Source: Epiperipatus broadwayi
Taxonomy: Eukaryota > Onychophora > Udeonychophora > Euonychophora > Peripatidae
Direction: 5' to 3'
Length of the DNA stretch: 64,000 bases
NCBI GenBank assembly: GCA_028023455.1
Contig: JAQFVV010006246.1
Location: forward strand, 3,957,501-4,021,500
In this document: one piece after another, positions 11,743 to 24,897 of the stretch
Numbering within the stretch: the stretch's first letter is position 1
Layout: each line of letters opens with the position of its first letter
Position numbers and translations under genes: made by a program
The notes under the pieces: model-generated
What the model was told of the DNA's origin: nothing
The model's database searches: none
What the model saw: the letters and a program-made list of their open reading frames with translations, nothing else

Positions 11743-12817
11743 AAATAATTTTATATGCATAAGAAATTGATTTAATAGTATAATTATTTAGCAATTGAAT
11801 ACTATTTTCAACAATCCATGCTCTGAGAAACTTTTGTTTTAATTATAATGTACTATTTGCTTCATACTCATAGGGACAGACATGATTGCAGTAATTTTTG
11901 ATAGCTTAAGGGTTGATTGTTATCAACCAATTTATGAGTTATTAAAAATTGTGTTGAAATATATTATTTATAAAAGTTCTTATGACAAAATGTATCTTGT
12001 TCTCAATGGAATACTATCAATGAAATTGGTATTTATCATCTTTTCTGGGTTTAAAATCTATGTAGTGTCATCTGTTGTAGAAATTATATTTTAATTACTG
12101 TATCTACCCTCATTACTTCTTCATGTTCTACAGCACCTATTTTAACCTTAACTGGCTTTATGATCTTGTAATCTGTGATGTCATATTTGACTTGACTATC
12201 TGTTTTCTAGCATTTGAATTTTATGTTATTGTTTAAACATTATTTGATGCTCTAGTGTCTATCAGCATCTTTATTTTTTTAGTAAAGAATTTTTATATTT
12301 ATAATTCTTATACAATTATTATTTTTTTATTATGTTCTAGTGAAATAGCCAAGTATTATACTTTATAAATATTTTTTTATTCATTATTGTTTTTGAATTA
12401 AGCATTCCATTTTTTCCCTCATTTCCAATTTTATAAATTTGCAGTTTTATTTTTTCTGAGTTTTTCTTAATATCAAAATCACAATAATGTAAACAGCCAT
12501 ATTCTTAAATCCATATTATATCACTGCAAACCAGATTTATTCAAATAATTACTCAAAGTAAATAATAAAAAAAAAGATTATGAATAATTTCCAAAAATTT
12601 TTGTATTTTTTACTCATTATTTACTATTTAAAAACCAATAGAATTAATATAATGATAACAATAATATTATTTTACTGATTTTTTGAATAATAACATAGTA
12701 TTTCATTAAAATGTTTGTCTTAATTCATGTCATCCTGTATGTCTTTATTATTTAATCAATATAAATCGCAAGTGAATAGAAATATCAACATTTTGTATAT
12801 TTATTTACTTTTTACAG
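11743..12817 (+). other. Unassigned AT-rich sequence before the first visible CUB exon
   Basis: No motif-bearing frame or RNA gene was recognised. The 70-codon frame at 11882-12094 is short, has no recognisable domain and has the base composition of its surroundings. The last ~20 bases (TTTACTTTTTACAG) form a good polypyrimidine tract and splice acceptor for the exon at 12818. Confidence 0.5.
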
Positions 12818-12973
12818 GCTGTGGTGGTATATTTTACGGAGAATCGGGGGTAATTGCCAGTCCAGATTGGCCTCATTCTTATAGAACTAATATTTTATGC
12901 AATTATATAATTGTTGGATCACCAGAAAAGTATGTCCATATAAAATTTGAAGAGGAACCCATTTGGCTTGACA
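12818..12973 (+). CDS. CUB domain 1, first half (exon)
   Basis: The exon enters in phase 1 after TTTTTACAG and encodes CGGIFYGESGVIASPDWP, a typical CUB opening (CGG....G.I.SP.WP..Y). HSYRTNILCNYIIVG follows, giving cysteines 1 and 2 of the domain, then VHIKFEEEPIWLD. It ends in phase 1 at GTGAGT. The open frame extends upstream of the acceptor to an ATG at 12727, but those residues are not CUB-like and the acceptor is strong, so that start is rejected. Confidence 0.85.
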
Positions 12974-13670
12974 GTGAGTGAATTGAATTGTTATTATCAT
13001 TAGTAGTAATAGTAGCTGCAATAAAAGTATTATTTGTTTTAATGTTAATATTATTTTAGACATTTGTACATTATTTTGTGGTAGTATAAGTTATGATTAA
13101 ATTAGCAAGATATTGTAAAATTATGTTTATTTTTTACCATCACTGAGAGCAAAACAGATTATATTACTTTCATCCATTTCATTTGCTTATTTTTTAAAAT
13201 ACTATGTGAATAGGATAATTTAAGAAATTCATTTTGATACAGATATACAAGAAACTTTATTATATAATAGAGCTGCTTATTTGATTGAAGGATAGCTGTA
13301 GAAAACAAACTTAAATGACTTGCCTTAAAAATCTCTAGTAGAAAGTGGATTGAAAAAATCTTAAACATATTAATTAATACCATGTTACTTAGAATTTAAG
13401 TCACACTTTCTATTTAAATTTTGAAGATGTAAAATTAGGGAGCAGCTTAAATTCATGAATATTTTAATATTTTATTTCTGCCAATTTCCCACTCCCCAAT
13501 GATCGCATCTTTGCTTTGTGCTCTACACATGAGCATAGTATTATGATAGTTGATAGCAGTTTCCTTTTAATTTCTATTAAGTAAATAAAAATGTTTATTA
13601 TTTTTAGTACCTATTATAAAATCATTTTTTTTTTTTTAATTTTAAAATCCTACTGCCTGTATAGTGTTAT
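12974..13670 (+). other. Intron 1, first part, no recognised feature
   Basis: AT-rich, with short runs only. No motif-bearing frame on either strand. Confidence 0.5.
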
Positions 13671-14304
13671 TGTTATAGTCCTCCTTCCTATCAGAAGTGG
13701 ACTATTCCAGATTCCGTCTTTATGTGATCAGATTAAGCATTGTTTGCTGCTGGCCAGTAGGCTGATGTACAGCTACACACATAGTCAATGATTAGTACAG
13801 GCCAATAAGCAATGATGCTTGCTGAATCCGAATGTTTTCAATAAGGTCAGGGATCTGACTATAAATAGTCAGCCTTTTGTGAGAACAGGGGAGAACATCT
13901 GTCTAATCTACAAAGACAGTATGTGTTCTCCCAGGAAAGCTCTGCTAACCTGAACAGCAGTAAGCATCCCCGTAATAGCAATACACCATTTGTCCCACGC
14001 AGCTAGGCAAGTCCATGGAGGGACCAGATACTGCTAAGACTACTGTTGTCTTGAAGCAAGCTGTCTTGTACAGCCGGAAGAGTCACAGTCTTTACCTGTG
14101 AGGCAAGTTATCAGGTGTAGCTGGAAGCGGTAGGACCACAAGACGCAGAGCCCAAAGTTTACTTTAATCTACAATATTCAGTATTTTATATTTTCTTGTA
14201 TTATATATATATTTGTAGATATAATAAAGATTATATTAATTGTAACTCGGGTGTTTGTATTATTTTTCTGTAAGTTGGGTCTGTAATCCAGATCAAACAC
14301 AACA
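13671..14304 (+). mobile_element. Probable solo LTR
   Basis: A 634-bp block, GC-richer than its surroundings, begins TGTTATAGTCC and ends AAACACAACA (TG...CA). It is flanked by the near-identical 5-mers GTTAT (13666) and GTTAC (14305), as a target duplication would be. Inside, a TATA box with good context (GACTATAAATAGTCAG, ~13857) is followed about 360 bp later by AATAAAG (~14224), the promoter/polyA order of an LTR on the plus strand. No gag or pol sequence adjoins it. A wider boundary is possible: an 18-bp direct repeat flanks it at 13638 and 14391 (see findings). Confidence 0.5.
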
Positions 14305-14408
14305 GTTACAATCGTTGACAGCAGTTCATTCGGCAGTTTCCCATTTGCACTTTTCTTTTTGTTATTTTTCAATACTGATTATTTTTTTCCAATTTTAAAA
14401 TCCTACTG

Positions 14409-17400
14409 TAGCTTAAATTCAAAGTAATATGGTATATCTGCATATATGGTTAAAAATCCACATATCTGTGTATATTGTAAATTTTTGGGATATTATATAT
14501 CATCAATATATAATTTGATTATTTTCAGATGTAGTTATGTCTAACTTAAATATGTGTTTCAAGAAATACAATAATTTGTATTACATATCTATATGGAAGC
14601 ATTATCTAGAAGGGCAATATTACTTGTAAACTACCTACATGTTGTTTGTACAACTCTTAAAATAAAATGTATAAATTATTATTATTATCTTATTTTTTTT
14701 CTAAAATATAAAAAAATTTCAGACATTTTATAATAGCTAATAGACTAATTGATACAGATAATTAAAAAATATCCTAATACAGATAATAGGTTATTTAAGA
14801 AGTGAGCAAAAAAATAATAAAGTTTTGATTTAATTTATTCAATAAAATTGGGTGGGAATTCTATAGATAATAAGTTTAACATCTAAGAAAATGAGATTTA
14901 TGAAGCTTGAAGAAACTAACTAGAAAGAAAAAGACAAGTCACAGAAATTGTTAAATAATTGAAACTAAAATTACTTTATTAATAAAGAAAAATACATTTA
15001 AATGGTATAATTTGTATGATAAAGTGATAAACGTTTGCATTTATTAACTGAAAAAAAAAAATGTTTTGTAAATAACTATGAAATAAGTTATACAATAATG
15101 CAGTAGTTATATCTTCAAATATTGTAGGTCTGATGATTTCATTATTCCTTATAATTATTATCACCAGCTGTATTTTATAATACAAAAATAATATAATCTA
15201 TTTTATAGAGTACTACAGTGGTATAATAGTGATAGTTGATGCATTAAGGATGCATATACATGCATATAATAATATTTTTTGTAGGGCTGCAGAAAGGAAT
15301 TTATTGTTAATTGAAAGGAGATCCTTTGATTTCTTTTTGGGCCCTAACGTAACCAAAGAGGGGAAATTAATAATGTCCACTCCATATATTCTTATCATTA
15401 CAGCTGTTATTACTATGTGATTGTTCATATAGTATATAAATATGGATGGGCTGTTCACTAACACACATTATCCAGTATGGTGAGTTTATTGGCTTTTTAT
15501 CTCTGAGTTTAAGATCAAGAAATACCATGCGTTTTATTTTCAGTTTAGCCAATAGTTCTTAACTGAAATGTCAGTTGAGTTTTTTGAAGGCAGAATGAAT
15601 GCATATGAATGAACTTTTTTTTCTAATAGATATTTACAATCATTACCCTTATTCCCATGACACTATAAAGTCACCAGCAAAGACAGTGATTCGCAGCCAA
15701 AAATATTGGATGCTGAGAAACTCATGATTGCAGACCCAGGCTGCTATTTGATGATGATCTTTTATTTAGGTACTTAAAATTACATATCATTTTCAAGTGA
15801 GGAAAGATTGCAAAGAAGAAATACTGTCAAATATTAAATGTAACCTTATTGCACTTTGTGAAATTAGAAGAAAAGGTGAAGAGAGAATCAATTTAAAAAG
15901 TGAATATGTACTTTAATATAAAAGCACCAATATTGGCATTTACAAATGGTATAAAATTCATTATAAATAAAAAGTGGAAGTACAACCTTATGGAGATTGA
16001 TGATGTATCAGATAGAGTGACAAGATTAATTAATCAATTTAATTATAAATACTGAAGTGGTAACTTTCCAATCCCTTACCATTTTACTATCAACCTACTC
16101 GTCTGTGCTAGGTTCAAACCTTATTTAAATGTGTAAATCTTATATAAAATCAAGCTTTAAAATCTACTATCATGGCTTCTTATACAGCATTATATATCTA
16201 CATATGAACAAATTCTATACTTAGATAGGATTAATAAATTATAGCTTATCAATATCTCATAATATTTAGTAAAAAATGTTTTATTATAGAATTAATGTTA
16301 GAAGTCAAATTATTAATTTTTATTATTGTTATAAATTCGTATGTAGATAGATAATCCAACCCATATTATAATGTATATATGGGTGGCATCATTAAAATAT
16401 GTTAAAAGGTTTTTTTTCCTTTTTTTAGTAACTAAAAGCAAACAGTTTAGTTAATAATTAAAACTGATTTTTTGTTGTAAACAAAAATTTACATTAACTG
16501 CCACACCTGCAATAAGTAAAGGTAAAAATCATTTTCTACATTGTGCTAATTCATATAGTTGAAATTATTTACAATCAATGGTCTTATAGTAAAGTCGCTG
16601 GATCAGCACTATTTGATAGTCTAAGGAAAAGTTATAATGCCTTAGAAACTTAAACAATAAGATTAAAAATCAAAATTGTATAATCTTGTAACATTAAAGT
16701 AAATTTTAGAGTTAATGGGTTTTGAAGTGAAGTAAATTCCTAAAGTGTAAGTGGTTTGGAGGTAAAACATATAAATAGGCTATATTTTAAGCTTAAGGTA
16801 TCCAGACTCCATTTTCATAAAGGAGTTGCCACCTGAATCCATGCGTTTATTTTTAAAATGTCCAGCTAGAAAAGGGGCAATCTTTACTGCTTTCTTCATG
16901 AGGGGAATGGTGGAGCTTTGTTCCCATCCCATGCCGCAACAACCAGAACACCACCATAAGAAGATTCACCACTTAATTTATTGAAGAAGATAATGCCAAC
17001 ACCATCCAAGAAAGAAGCTCACCAAACCCACAGTTCAAGCACCTATGTTCCAGCTGAATAATGACTAGTAAAATTAATTTCAAAACTGTAGAGCTCTGTG
17101 TAATTCTTATTTAAATTCTAAAATCCTAAATTCAAGACAGTTAATTGTAACTAAAGGTATCTAAATGTTAAATCTTTTCCTAATGTTAAAATAATATCTC
17201 AAATTCTATTTAAATCATTTTGTGGTTATGTCTATATTTTCCCTTTGATTATTTTTATTTTAAATATTTGTTATATTATATGCCAATGCCTCGAAACAGC
17301 GAGCACTTAATTTTGATACATTTTAAAGAAGATAATATTTTAAGTATCTTAACATAGTTATTTTCATAGCATTATCTTTCTGCGTGCTGTTTCAAAATCC

Positions 17401-18180
17401 TATTTTATAAATAATAATGAATCACTCTGTGCTCATTATTATTATTAATTATTTATTGATTTAATTTTATAATGTGGTTGCTTTAATCATAAATTTCCCA
17501 ATCTGAAATTTATTTTGTATCAAGAATTAAATTAGCCTTGAGGACATTTATAAGTATATTTGCTTATTAATATATTTTTCTAAACTCATTTGAATATACT
17601 TTCCCTCCTTAGATAATAATTAGGTAGTAAATAACATATGTAGATTGAACAGGAGAAAGTAAAGATTATATAATTATTCCTTTTAATAGTGTGTATATTA
17701 CAAAGCTACTTGAGGTTTGGCTCCTGTTGATGAAGCTAATCAAGCTATTGTCCTCGTACATATGATATTAAACATGTAATACTTCTTATTGCTTGGCAGA
17801 AGAGATTTTTTTATTCAATATTTCACGTTTTGCTGCATATGTATTTCTATTAAGATGGATCCATGGTTAAACCAGCAAATCTTCTCTTTTTGGATAGTGC
17901 ATTAGCGAATCCTGAATTTAAAGCCAGGCTAGGCATGTAAGTCATCATGCCATTTTGAAGTAGGTGTTCCTTTCCTCAAGCAGCATGATGTTTGGTCCCA
18001 AGGTAATGGAATTTGTCGTGAGAACCCTTGATTCACTAATCCATCCACAGAGTAACTTTTTATTCCTCCTCATAATCTAGTATTCAGCATTAGTCTGAAA
18101 ATATTTGTTGAAAGATTTGAATCAATAGGAAGATAACAGTTAAAGTTTAAAATTGCAACAAAGATAGCTAATATAAAAAA
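14409..18180 (+). other. Intron 1, middle part, no recognised gene
   Basis: AT-rich intronic DNA. Short frames at 15213-15552 overlap on opposite strands and have no domain. Less AT-rich patches at 15650-15760, 16800-17060 and 17880-18020 may be remnants of old transposons, but I could not assign them. Confidence 0.4.
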
Positions 18181-18753
18181 ATAGCAATTGACCAGTAAAA
18201 TTTCTACAAAACAATTTATGAAGAAAAGAAGATGGATTGAATATCTTGAATTTTGTAAAATAGTGTGAAAAAGAGCTGATAATAATATAAGAAGGTATAA
18301 TTGTGAATTAGCATGAAAAGCTATAGAATATAATTAAATTCTCAAGAGTATAAACCAACATTTTGCTATTGGTAGGAAACTTATTTCCATAATAAGAAAA
18401 AATGATGGAATTATTACTAAAAAATGTATAGAAGAATTTTATAAAGAGATATATAGCGATGAAAAACAAGGAAAAGTACTTCCTACAACAACTATATCTT
18501 ATGAATTGCCTGGGATTTTAAATGAAAAAGTGAGACATGCAATTAAATCTATAGAGAAAGAAGCAGGTGAAAAAATTGAAAATTTTTTTCAAAGTTATAT
18601 CCTAAAGTTGTACTAAATGATTGGAAGCAGTATTAATATTAATATTTAAAAATGGTGATAAAGAAGATATTAGAAATTACAGACCTATCAGTTTTTTTAT
18701 CAATGCTATCAAAATTTTTTACCAAGATAATTAAAAAGGGTCTACAGTGAACT

Positions 18754-19167
18754 TTGGATTTTAACCAATCAAAAAAACAAGCTGAATTTAAAAATGGTTT
18801 TATTATATTCAATCATATCCACATATTAAGAGAAGTTATAGAAAGGACCAATGAGTATAAGTTGTCATTATGCTTTGGATTTGTAGATTATGAAAAGACA
18901 TTTGATTCTATAAGGATTTTTTCAGTGATTAAAGCATCGGATTGTCAAGGTATGGATTCAGAACATTATCCTATTCTGAATAATATTTATAAAAATGTAT
19001 TAGCAACAATTAGATTACATTATGATACTAGGAAGATTAATATTGAGAAGGGTGTATGGCAGGGTGGTTCAATATCTCCAAAACTTTTTACAACAATTTT
19101 GCCAGAAATATTTTGTGAATTAAAATGGGAAGCTAAGGGAGTAAAAATAAATGGAAAGATTATTTAA
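18754..19167 (+). pseudogene. RTE reverse transcriptase core, partial
   Basis: This is the longest open piece (about 137 codons) of the degenerate RTE ORF2. It covers the fingers and palm up to just before the catalytic DD box, with LCFGFVDYEKTFDSI and VWQGGSISPKLF as the conserved parts. It terminates at 19167, and the DD box lies in another frame a few bases later. It is a relic and not a host gene. Confidence 0.75.
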
Positions 19168-19482
19168 ATCATCTAGATTTTGCAAATGATATAATTGTTT
19201 TTGCAAGTAATGTTTTAGAGTTTCAAGGAACGTTGCAAGTGTTCTCACATAAAAATAAGAAAGTAGAACTAAAGATAAATGTTAAAAAGATCAAAATAAT
19301 GTTCAATGGATTTTCTCAAAAGAAGAAAATAAAGATTGATAATGATGAATTAGAAGTTAACAACTACAAATACTGTAGTAGATTATTACTACAGATGGAA
19401 ACATAATGGATGAAATTAAATCATAGAATTAAAACTTAGTCATAGTGTTTTTGATAGAAATAACTTAAAATTGAAATAAAAT

Positions 19483-19713
19483 ATGCCTATGTGTTTGAAA
19501 AGGAACGTTTTTAATAAATGTGTTTTATCAATTTTTATTTATGAATCTGGGACTTGGACACTTAACAGAAGAGCAATACAGTATTCAAACCATTCAATAA
19601 TGCATGAAGAAATGCATTTTAGGAGTACAAAAAGAGATTGGAAAAGCAATACATGGGTAAGAGAACAACCAGCTATAACTGACATCATTAAAAGAATTAA
19701 GAGACTGAAGTGA
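19483..19713 (+). pseudogene. RTE ORF2 C-terminal piece
   Basis: It encodes CVLSIFIYESGTWTLNRRAI followed by RDWKSNTWVREQPAITDIIK, matching the post-RT region of RTE elements (LP.L.YG.E.WTL, then RDRK.N.W.R.....DI...I). It is followed out of frame by HIPRRNDNRWT. It is broken by a stop at 19713 and by frame changes either side. Confidence 0.75.
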
Positions 19714-20422
19714 AGTTAGGCTTGACATATTCCTAGAAGAAATGATAATAGATGGACAGTTGACATCTTAAACTGGATTCCAAGAGATTGTAAAAAATCT
19801 AGAAAAAGGCCACATGTGAGATAGGTGGATGAAATAAAGAAATGTGCTAGGATAATGTGGATAAGAGAGACTAGAGATCAAAGAAGATGGATTGAATTTG
19901 GAGAGACCTTTATTCTACAGTGATATATGATACTGACTGAAGATGCATTAAGGCAACTAAATATGCACATATATCTTATAATATTCTTGTTTAAATATAT
20001 ATATATCATAAAAATGTGAATTCAGACATCATCAATATAATCAAAGTTTAAGCCATAAAAGACTAAAGTAAAATTACAAATTGAACAAAATATTATATAG
20101 CTAATTAAATGATAGAATAACGATAATCAATATATTAATTAGTTATTAGAAAATTATATATACTTTTTAATGAAGGTATCGAATTTTCCAAATACAAATC
20201 TTGATAAGAATGAGCTTAACAAGTATTATTACTAAGCATTTTTTTATTCATATCACCAGTTAAATGAGCTAGTAATTTTAATAATATTTTTCTATAAAAT
20301 TTATCACAATAATATTTACAATAACACTATTTTAGCTGATATAATAAAAATAATGATCTCATATCTTTTTAGATTTTTAACATTTAGAATGGTTTAATTA
20401 GAAGACTATTAATAGTTTATAC

Positions 20423-21064
20423 CAGTAGTCGGCAACCTTTTAGATATTGGCGGACCACTAACCTAATTTTTGAAGATACGAATTAATACAAGCATTTAAT
20501 ATGATATACATATATATTTATGTATGTGTTTTATAACTTGTTAAAGAATCATGTTTTTTTTTGTTAATACAATGTTCATTTTATTTTATAAAAATAAATG
20601 AATGTATAAATACGTATTTCCTATGTTTTACATGTGTAATTTTCTAATTCGTATCTACAAAAATTATTTAAGATTAATAATTAATAGTATTCTGTTTTTT
20701 AATAATTTTTATAGATGTGTTTTCCTTCAAAATTCTTAATAAAATTGTTTAGTTTTAGTTCAAATTTGATGCCTAGTCAATTGCACAGAATTCGGTATTC
20801 TTACTTTGTTACTTTTTTTTTATCCATGACCATTATTAAACGCCTTTGAGATAGATGTTTTGCAAGTAACAATAGTATTTTGTAACAAATCAATTATAAT
20901 GTTCTTGTTCTATATTACATATAATACTAATACAACTTAAACAAAATTTTATTAAATGAGTTTAGTGAATTTAAATAATATCTGAATTTCTTTATGGATC
21001 ATTAAAATTATGTCACAGACCATTAGTGGTCCATGGACCACCACATGCAGCCTGCTGGCTTAGA
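20423..21064 (+). mobile_element. Possible non-autonomous hAT-like element, eroded
   Basis: The left end CAGTAGTCGGCAACCTTTT resembles the common hAT terminus CAGnGGTCGGCAACC. Just inside is CGGACCACTAA (20451), whose inverse complement TTAGTGGTCC occurs at 21023-21032, close to the right end. The rest of the right end (CCATGGACCACC ... CTGGCTTAG) is degraded, and no clear 8-bp target duplication remains. No transposase frame is present. An old MITE is the best reading. Confidence 0.4.
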
Positions 21065-23994
21065 CTATTTGCAATTTAAAATGGTAATCCAGTTTTTAAA
21101 AGTTAAATTCAGTTCCTTGTCTATTAATAATGAGATATTATTTTATATAGCGCTATGTTTATTTATGTAATAGTAATATTAGCGATTAAGCCAATGCACA
21201 TGTCTATTAATATTTTTTTTTCTTTTTATAGTCTATAGATGACAGCTAGCTATAAGTATATTCCTGATGAGTTAATAGAATTTAACAGTGAATAATTGAT
21301 AAAGTCTTTTTTTTTTTGGTCTAACAATGTCATTGTAATAGTTTTGTTTAAAGGTTCTAAGTCAAAATCTAGAAATGTTTAATTTAATTAAGATGTAAGG
21401 CAGGAAAATAACTAATTTGATATTCAAAATCCAATTTCAAAGAGTTTGGCATAGCCAACCATTCAACAATATCATGACATTATGCACAACAGAAGCAATG
21501 GTCTGTAGATCTTAATGCTAATTATATTTTATGCTGATCCTCTCAGGAAACCTTTTCTCTTCTAATCATCTCTTTCCGTCTTGCTCATTGTTTTGCTACT
21601 AAAACCCATCTCCAACTTACTTAACTATCAGTGCTTTTTTCTTATATGTGCTTCAAAATTGTTTATGAAAGTAAAAGAATAACAGTCAAATGTTGATGGC
21701 TTTTTTTTTTGTACACAGATTATATTAAAAATTCACAAACAACAAAATGTATATAATCACAGTTAATTACATTTAATGCTTCAAAGCAAGTTATGCTTAA
21801 TTTTAGAAAATATAAAAACAAATTTATAAAATAAAATAAAAATGTATTTAGCACAACTTTACAATTATCAATATTTAGATATAGAATTTTATTTATATAT
21901 AATCAAATCATTAAATTTACTCAATATCTGATACTCTTATTGTCTCAATATACTTAGACAAATTATGAAAAAATTGCTATTTTGATAAATATTGAGAAAG
22001 AGAAATATCAGGCTTACTGATTAATATGGATTTAGTGAAAATGATTCAACAAAATATTTTAGAAAATTTAAAGAGCGTGTAAAGCATGGCAATAAAATAA
22101 AAGTGAATGAAAATATATGATTGGATGAAAGGACTTAAAAATAAGTATGAAGCAGAAAATAATAAAGCCTTTAAATATTTGGAAAATTGATTAACTAATG
22201 GTAAAAGTAACCTAGAGAAATTATGGACATAATTGTAATGGCAATTGGATTTTTAATAAGAATAGAGGATTGGTCTGTATCCCATTGAAAGTAAATCTTT
22301 AAAAAAAATTTTTTTTAGATATATTTAGAGGTACAGTAATTAGATAAGAAAAGTTTAAAGCTTTTAAAAGTAGAGTTCAACAGGGATGGAAAAAATAAAT
22401 TGAAAAGATATAATAAAAAAATTTTAAGTGATGAAAAGAATTAGCAGAAAAAGTTATTTTTTGAGGAAATTATAAATAAAAAGGGTACTGATTAAACATG
22501 TATTTTAGGCAGAGTAATTTTGAAAAAGATAAGCCAAAAGATTTAAGGATGGACATAGTTTTGAATTGCTGAAGAGTAAAATAAATGTTATGAAAGACTT
22601 TGAAGTGACGGTCTGACATGATAGATAAAAAAAATACTTTGCACACAAGCAAATGTACATTCTAAATTTTAAAAACTAGTTCAGATTCAGAAGAGAGGTT
22701 GAAAATGTTTGAGGCATTTCAGATATAAATTCAAAAAAAAAAATGAAAAAGATGAAATATATAGATTTAAGAATACAAAAATTTTGAAAAGAATAATTGA
22801 ACATTAAAAATAAAATGCAAAGACTTAAAAAGTTTAGAGATTATTTGAAGGGAGACAAAAAAATAAATAAGGAATAAAAAGGATTGTAGAAAATTGGTTA
22901 AGATCATAATGAGACTTGATTGCAACAAATATCTGACAGTAATAAAAGTGATATTAATGATGTTTAATTTTCATAAAATCTTATGTATAAATTTAAATTC
23001 TTTCAAATAATTACATTAATTTGTGTTTTTAGAAAGCAATTATGTTTGTGGTATTGTTATTATTACTATCATTATCATCTGTTAGTAACTTGAATAAAAT
23101 AAAAGCATTTCTTTTTTCTTGCTAGTATAATTCTCTCTTAAGTTTAGAATGTGTAGTATAATATTTTGCATTTTTATAATGTGTGTACTTTTAAGAATAT
23201 TCCTTTTATAAATAATTATTGTTATTTGGTGTTTGGTTCCAGATTGCTATGATTAAATCATATATATCTTTTTTCTCATTTAAGATAAATTATATATTCT
23301 TTTATTTAGTAAAAAAAGGCCCCTGTCAACTGTTTTATTTATATTTCCTAGTATCAGAATATTGCATGTTAGAATATGTATATTTGGGGTAAATGCTTTT
23401 ATATTTTATCTTCTTTGTAAGTTTACAAAATTATATTTTGTATACTATCTTTGGCAAATCTTGATCCTTTTCTCTTCAAGATATATTTAAAAAGTATAGT
23501 ATATTTAATGACATTTATTTATATTAATATAGGATCATATTTGAAATTCATTATAGAAAACTCTTTCTGCAGCCTAGGGTTTCTAATTAATACCTATCTT
23601 TCAAATAGATTTCAATAGACTTTACCATGATTTTCAAGGAATCTAGTAGAAAATAGTGTGTCTGTTTTTGTTCTTAATTGTTTAATACATTTGTATATGA
23701 TTATTCATTGAATTTGAATAATATTTTATGTATTTTTTAGAAAAAGCTTTGCATCATTGATTGCACAGTAAAGTTATATATATATATGTTTTTATTTATA
23801 TTATTTAATTATTTTAATTTATGTCTTATTCTTTATTTTGCTTTTAATACTGTTATTTTTTTTTTTAATTTCTTGATTAATGCATGTAAAATTATAGCAC
23901 AATATTATTTTTATTTGGAGCTTTTATATGCTTATTTGTAACTTATTATTGTGGTTACTTTCTGGAATGAATTTAATTTAATTATTAATTGTAG
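21065..23994 (+). other. Intron 1, last part, no recognised gene
   Basis: Very AT-rich. At 22000-22900 there is purine-rich sequence with many short frames but no motif. The last bases before 23995 (TTAATTGTAG) form the acceptor of the next CUB exon. Confidence 0.45.
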
Positions 23995-24180
23995 GTTCCT
24001 GTGAAGATGATTTTATACACATCTATGCTGGAAACAGTTCATCCAGTCCACTTTTGAATATATTCTGTTACAGAAGTAAAGCAGTTTCTCTATCCTCTTT
24101 GGGATCAATGCACATTGTGTACCAGATTACTTCACCATCCACATATTCTAGAAATTTTAAATTGATTTACAGTCTCTCAG
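23995..24180 (+). CDS. CUB domain 1, second half (exon)
   Basis: Joined to the previous exon, it reads SSCEDDFIHIYAGNSSSS, which carries cysteine 3 and the CUB pattern C..DF..IY.G. NIFCYRSKAVSLSSLGS (cysteine 4), MHIVYQITS and FKLIYSLS close the domain. The usual calcium-site DY.E...D is only partly kept (EDDFIHIYAG). It exits in phase 1 at a consensus GTGAGT donor. The 186-bp size and frame fit the previous exon exactly. Confidence 0.88.
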
Positions 24181-24897
24181 GTGAGTAGTTTTTTTTTTAT
24201 GAATTATGTTTGAATTTTAAAACAAGAATGAATTTTTATCATAGAAAAATAAATTCTGATATTATTTTCTTTCATTAATATTAATAGCAATTAAGTATGT
24301 ATGAGAATATTAAATTTATAATTTTAAAAAAAGTATTTTTTATATTGAAGAGAAAGAATTGAATATTTAAGATAAAAAAAAATGTTTTCTCTCACTCCTT
24401 AAGAGTTTTATTTATTTATTTATTTTGAGGAAAAAGACAAGGTATTAATTTTAAGATGTTTTTTAAAAAAAAAAAATATCAATTAATTAAAAGTGATTAG
24501 GGTTTTTTTCTTTGAAGAAATAAAATGTTTTCCAAATTGATTTATAAATAGAATGTTGTATTTTTTAAGTAATTAACAAAAAAACATTGATTTTTCACAT
24601 AATTAAAATATAATATAAAAATTTTTAAAAACAATTTTTTTTTTGTAAGACTTAATGCTGTCATTTCAGAGATGTCCCATGATTGGATGGACATCAGAGT
24701 TGTTTTTAGAAAATAAGATAGTGTAGTAGTAAGAGAAGGCAGTAGATTTTAGAGTCAAATCAATTGCAGTTTAGCTGTGGTAAGGTGGACAGTGATAGCC
24801 AAAAACTGAGCATTACCAACTCAACTATGAAATCAACTTCACCAAAAGAAAAGAAACAGATTATGTTTTAATCTATCCAAAATAATAACTGTTTTCA

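Larger units (their letters stand above)
18190..19960 (+). mobile_element. Degenerate RTE-type LINE (partial ORF2 relic)
   Basis: Fragments in several frames follow the order of an RTE-clade ORF2. From 18672 comes DIRNYRPISFF; from about 18754 QAEFKNGFIIFNHIHILREV and FVDYEKTFDSI (RT motifs with the catalytic D); from about 19040 KGVWQGGSISPKLFTTIL; from about 19179 DFANDIIVFAS, where the usual FADDI has mutated to FANDI. The tail from 19620 (RDWKSNTWVREQPAITDIIK, HIPRRNDNRWTVDILNW, VDEIKK) is typical of insect-type RTE elements. Many stops and at least three frame changes make it non-functional. The endonuclease is missing or unrecognisable. The 3' end is near 19960. Confidence 0.8.

Noticed and set aside
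12727-12817. ATG upstream of the first CUB exon as the gene start
   Set aside because: The residues are not a signal peptide or CUB sequence, and a strong acceptor (TTTACAG) lies exactly at the start of CUB homology.
15213-15552. Overlapping short frames on both strands in intron 1
   Set aside because: No domain, no codon bias, and opposite-strand overlap typical of chance frames.
17290-17397. Possible inverted repeat (GAAACAGC ... GCTGTTTC)
   Set aside because: Only about 8-11 bp match in imperfect context; could be chance.
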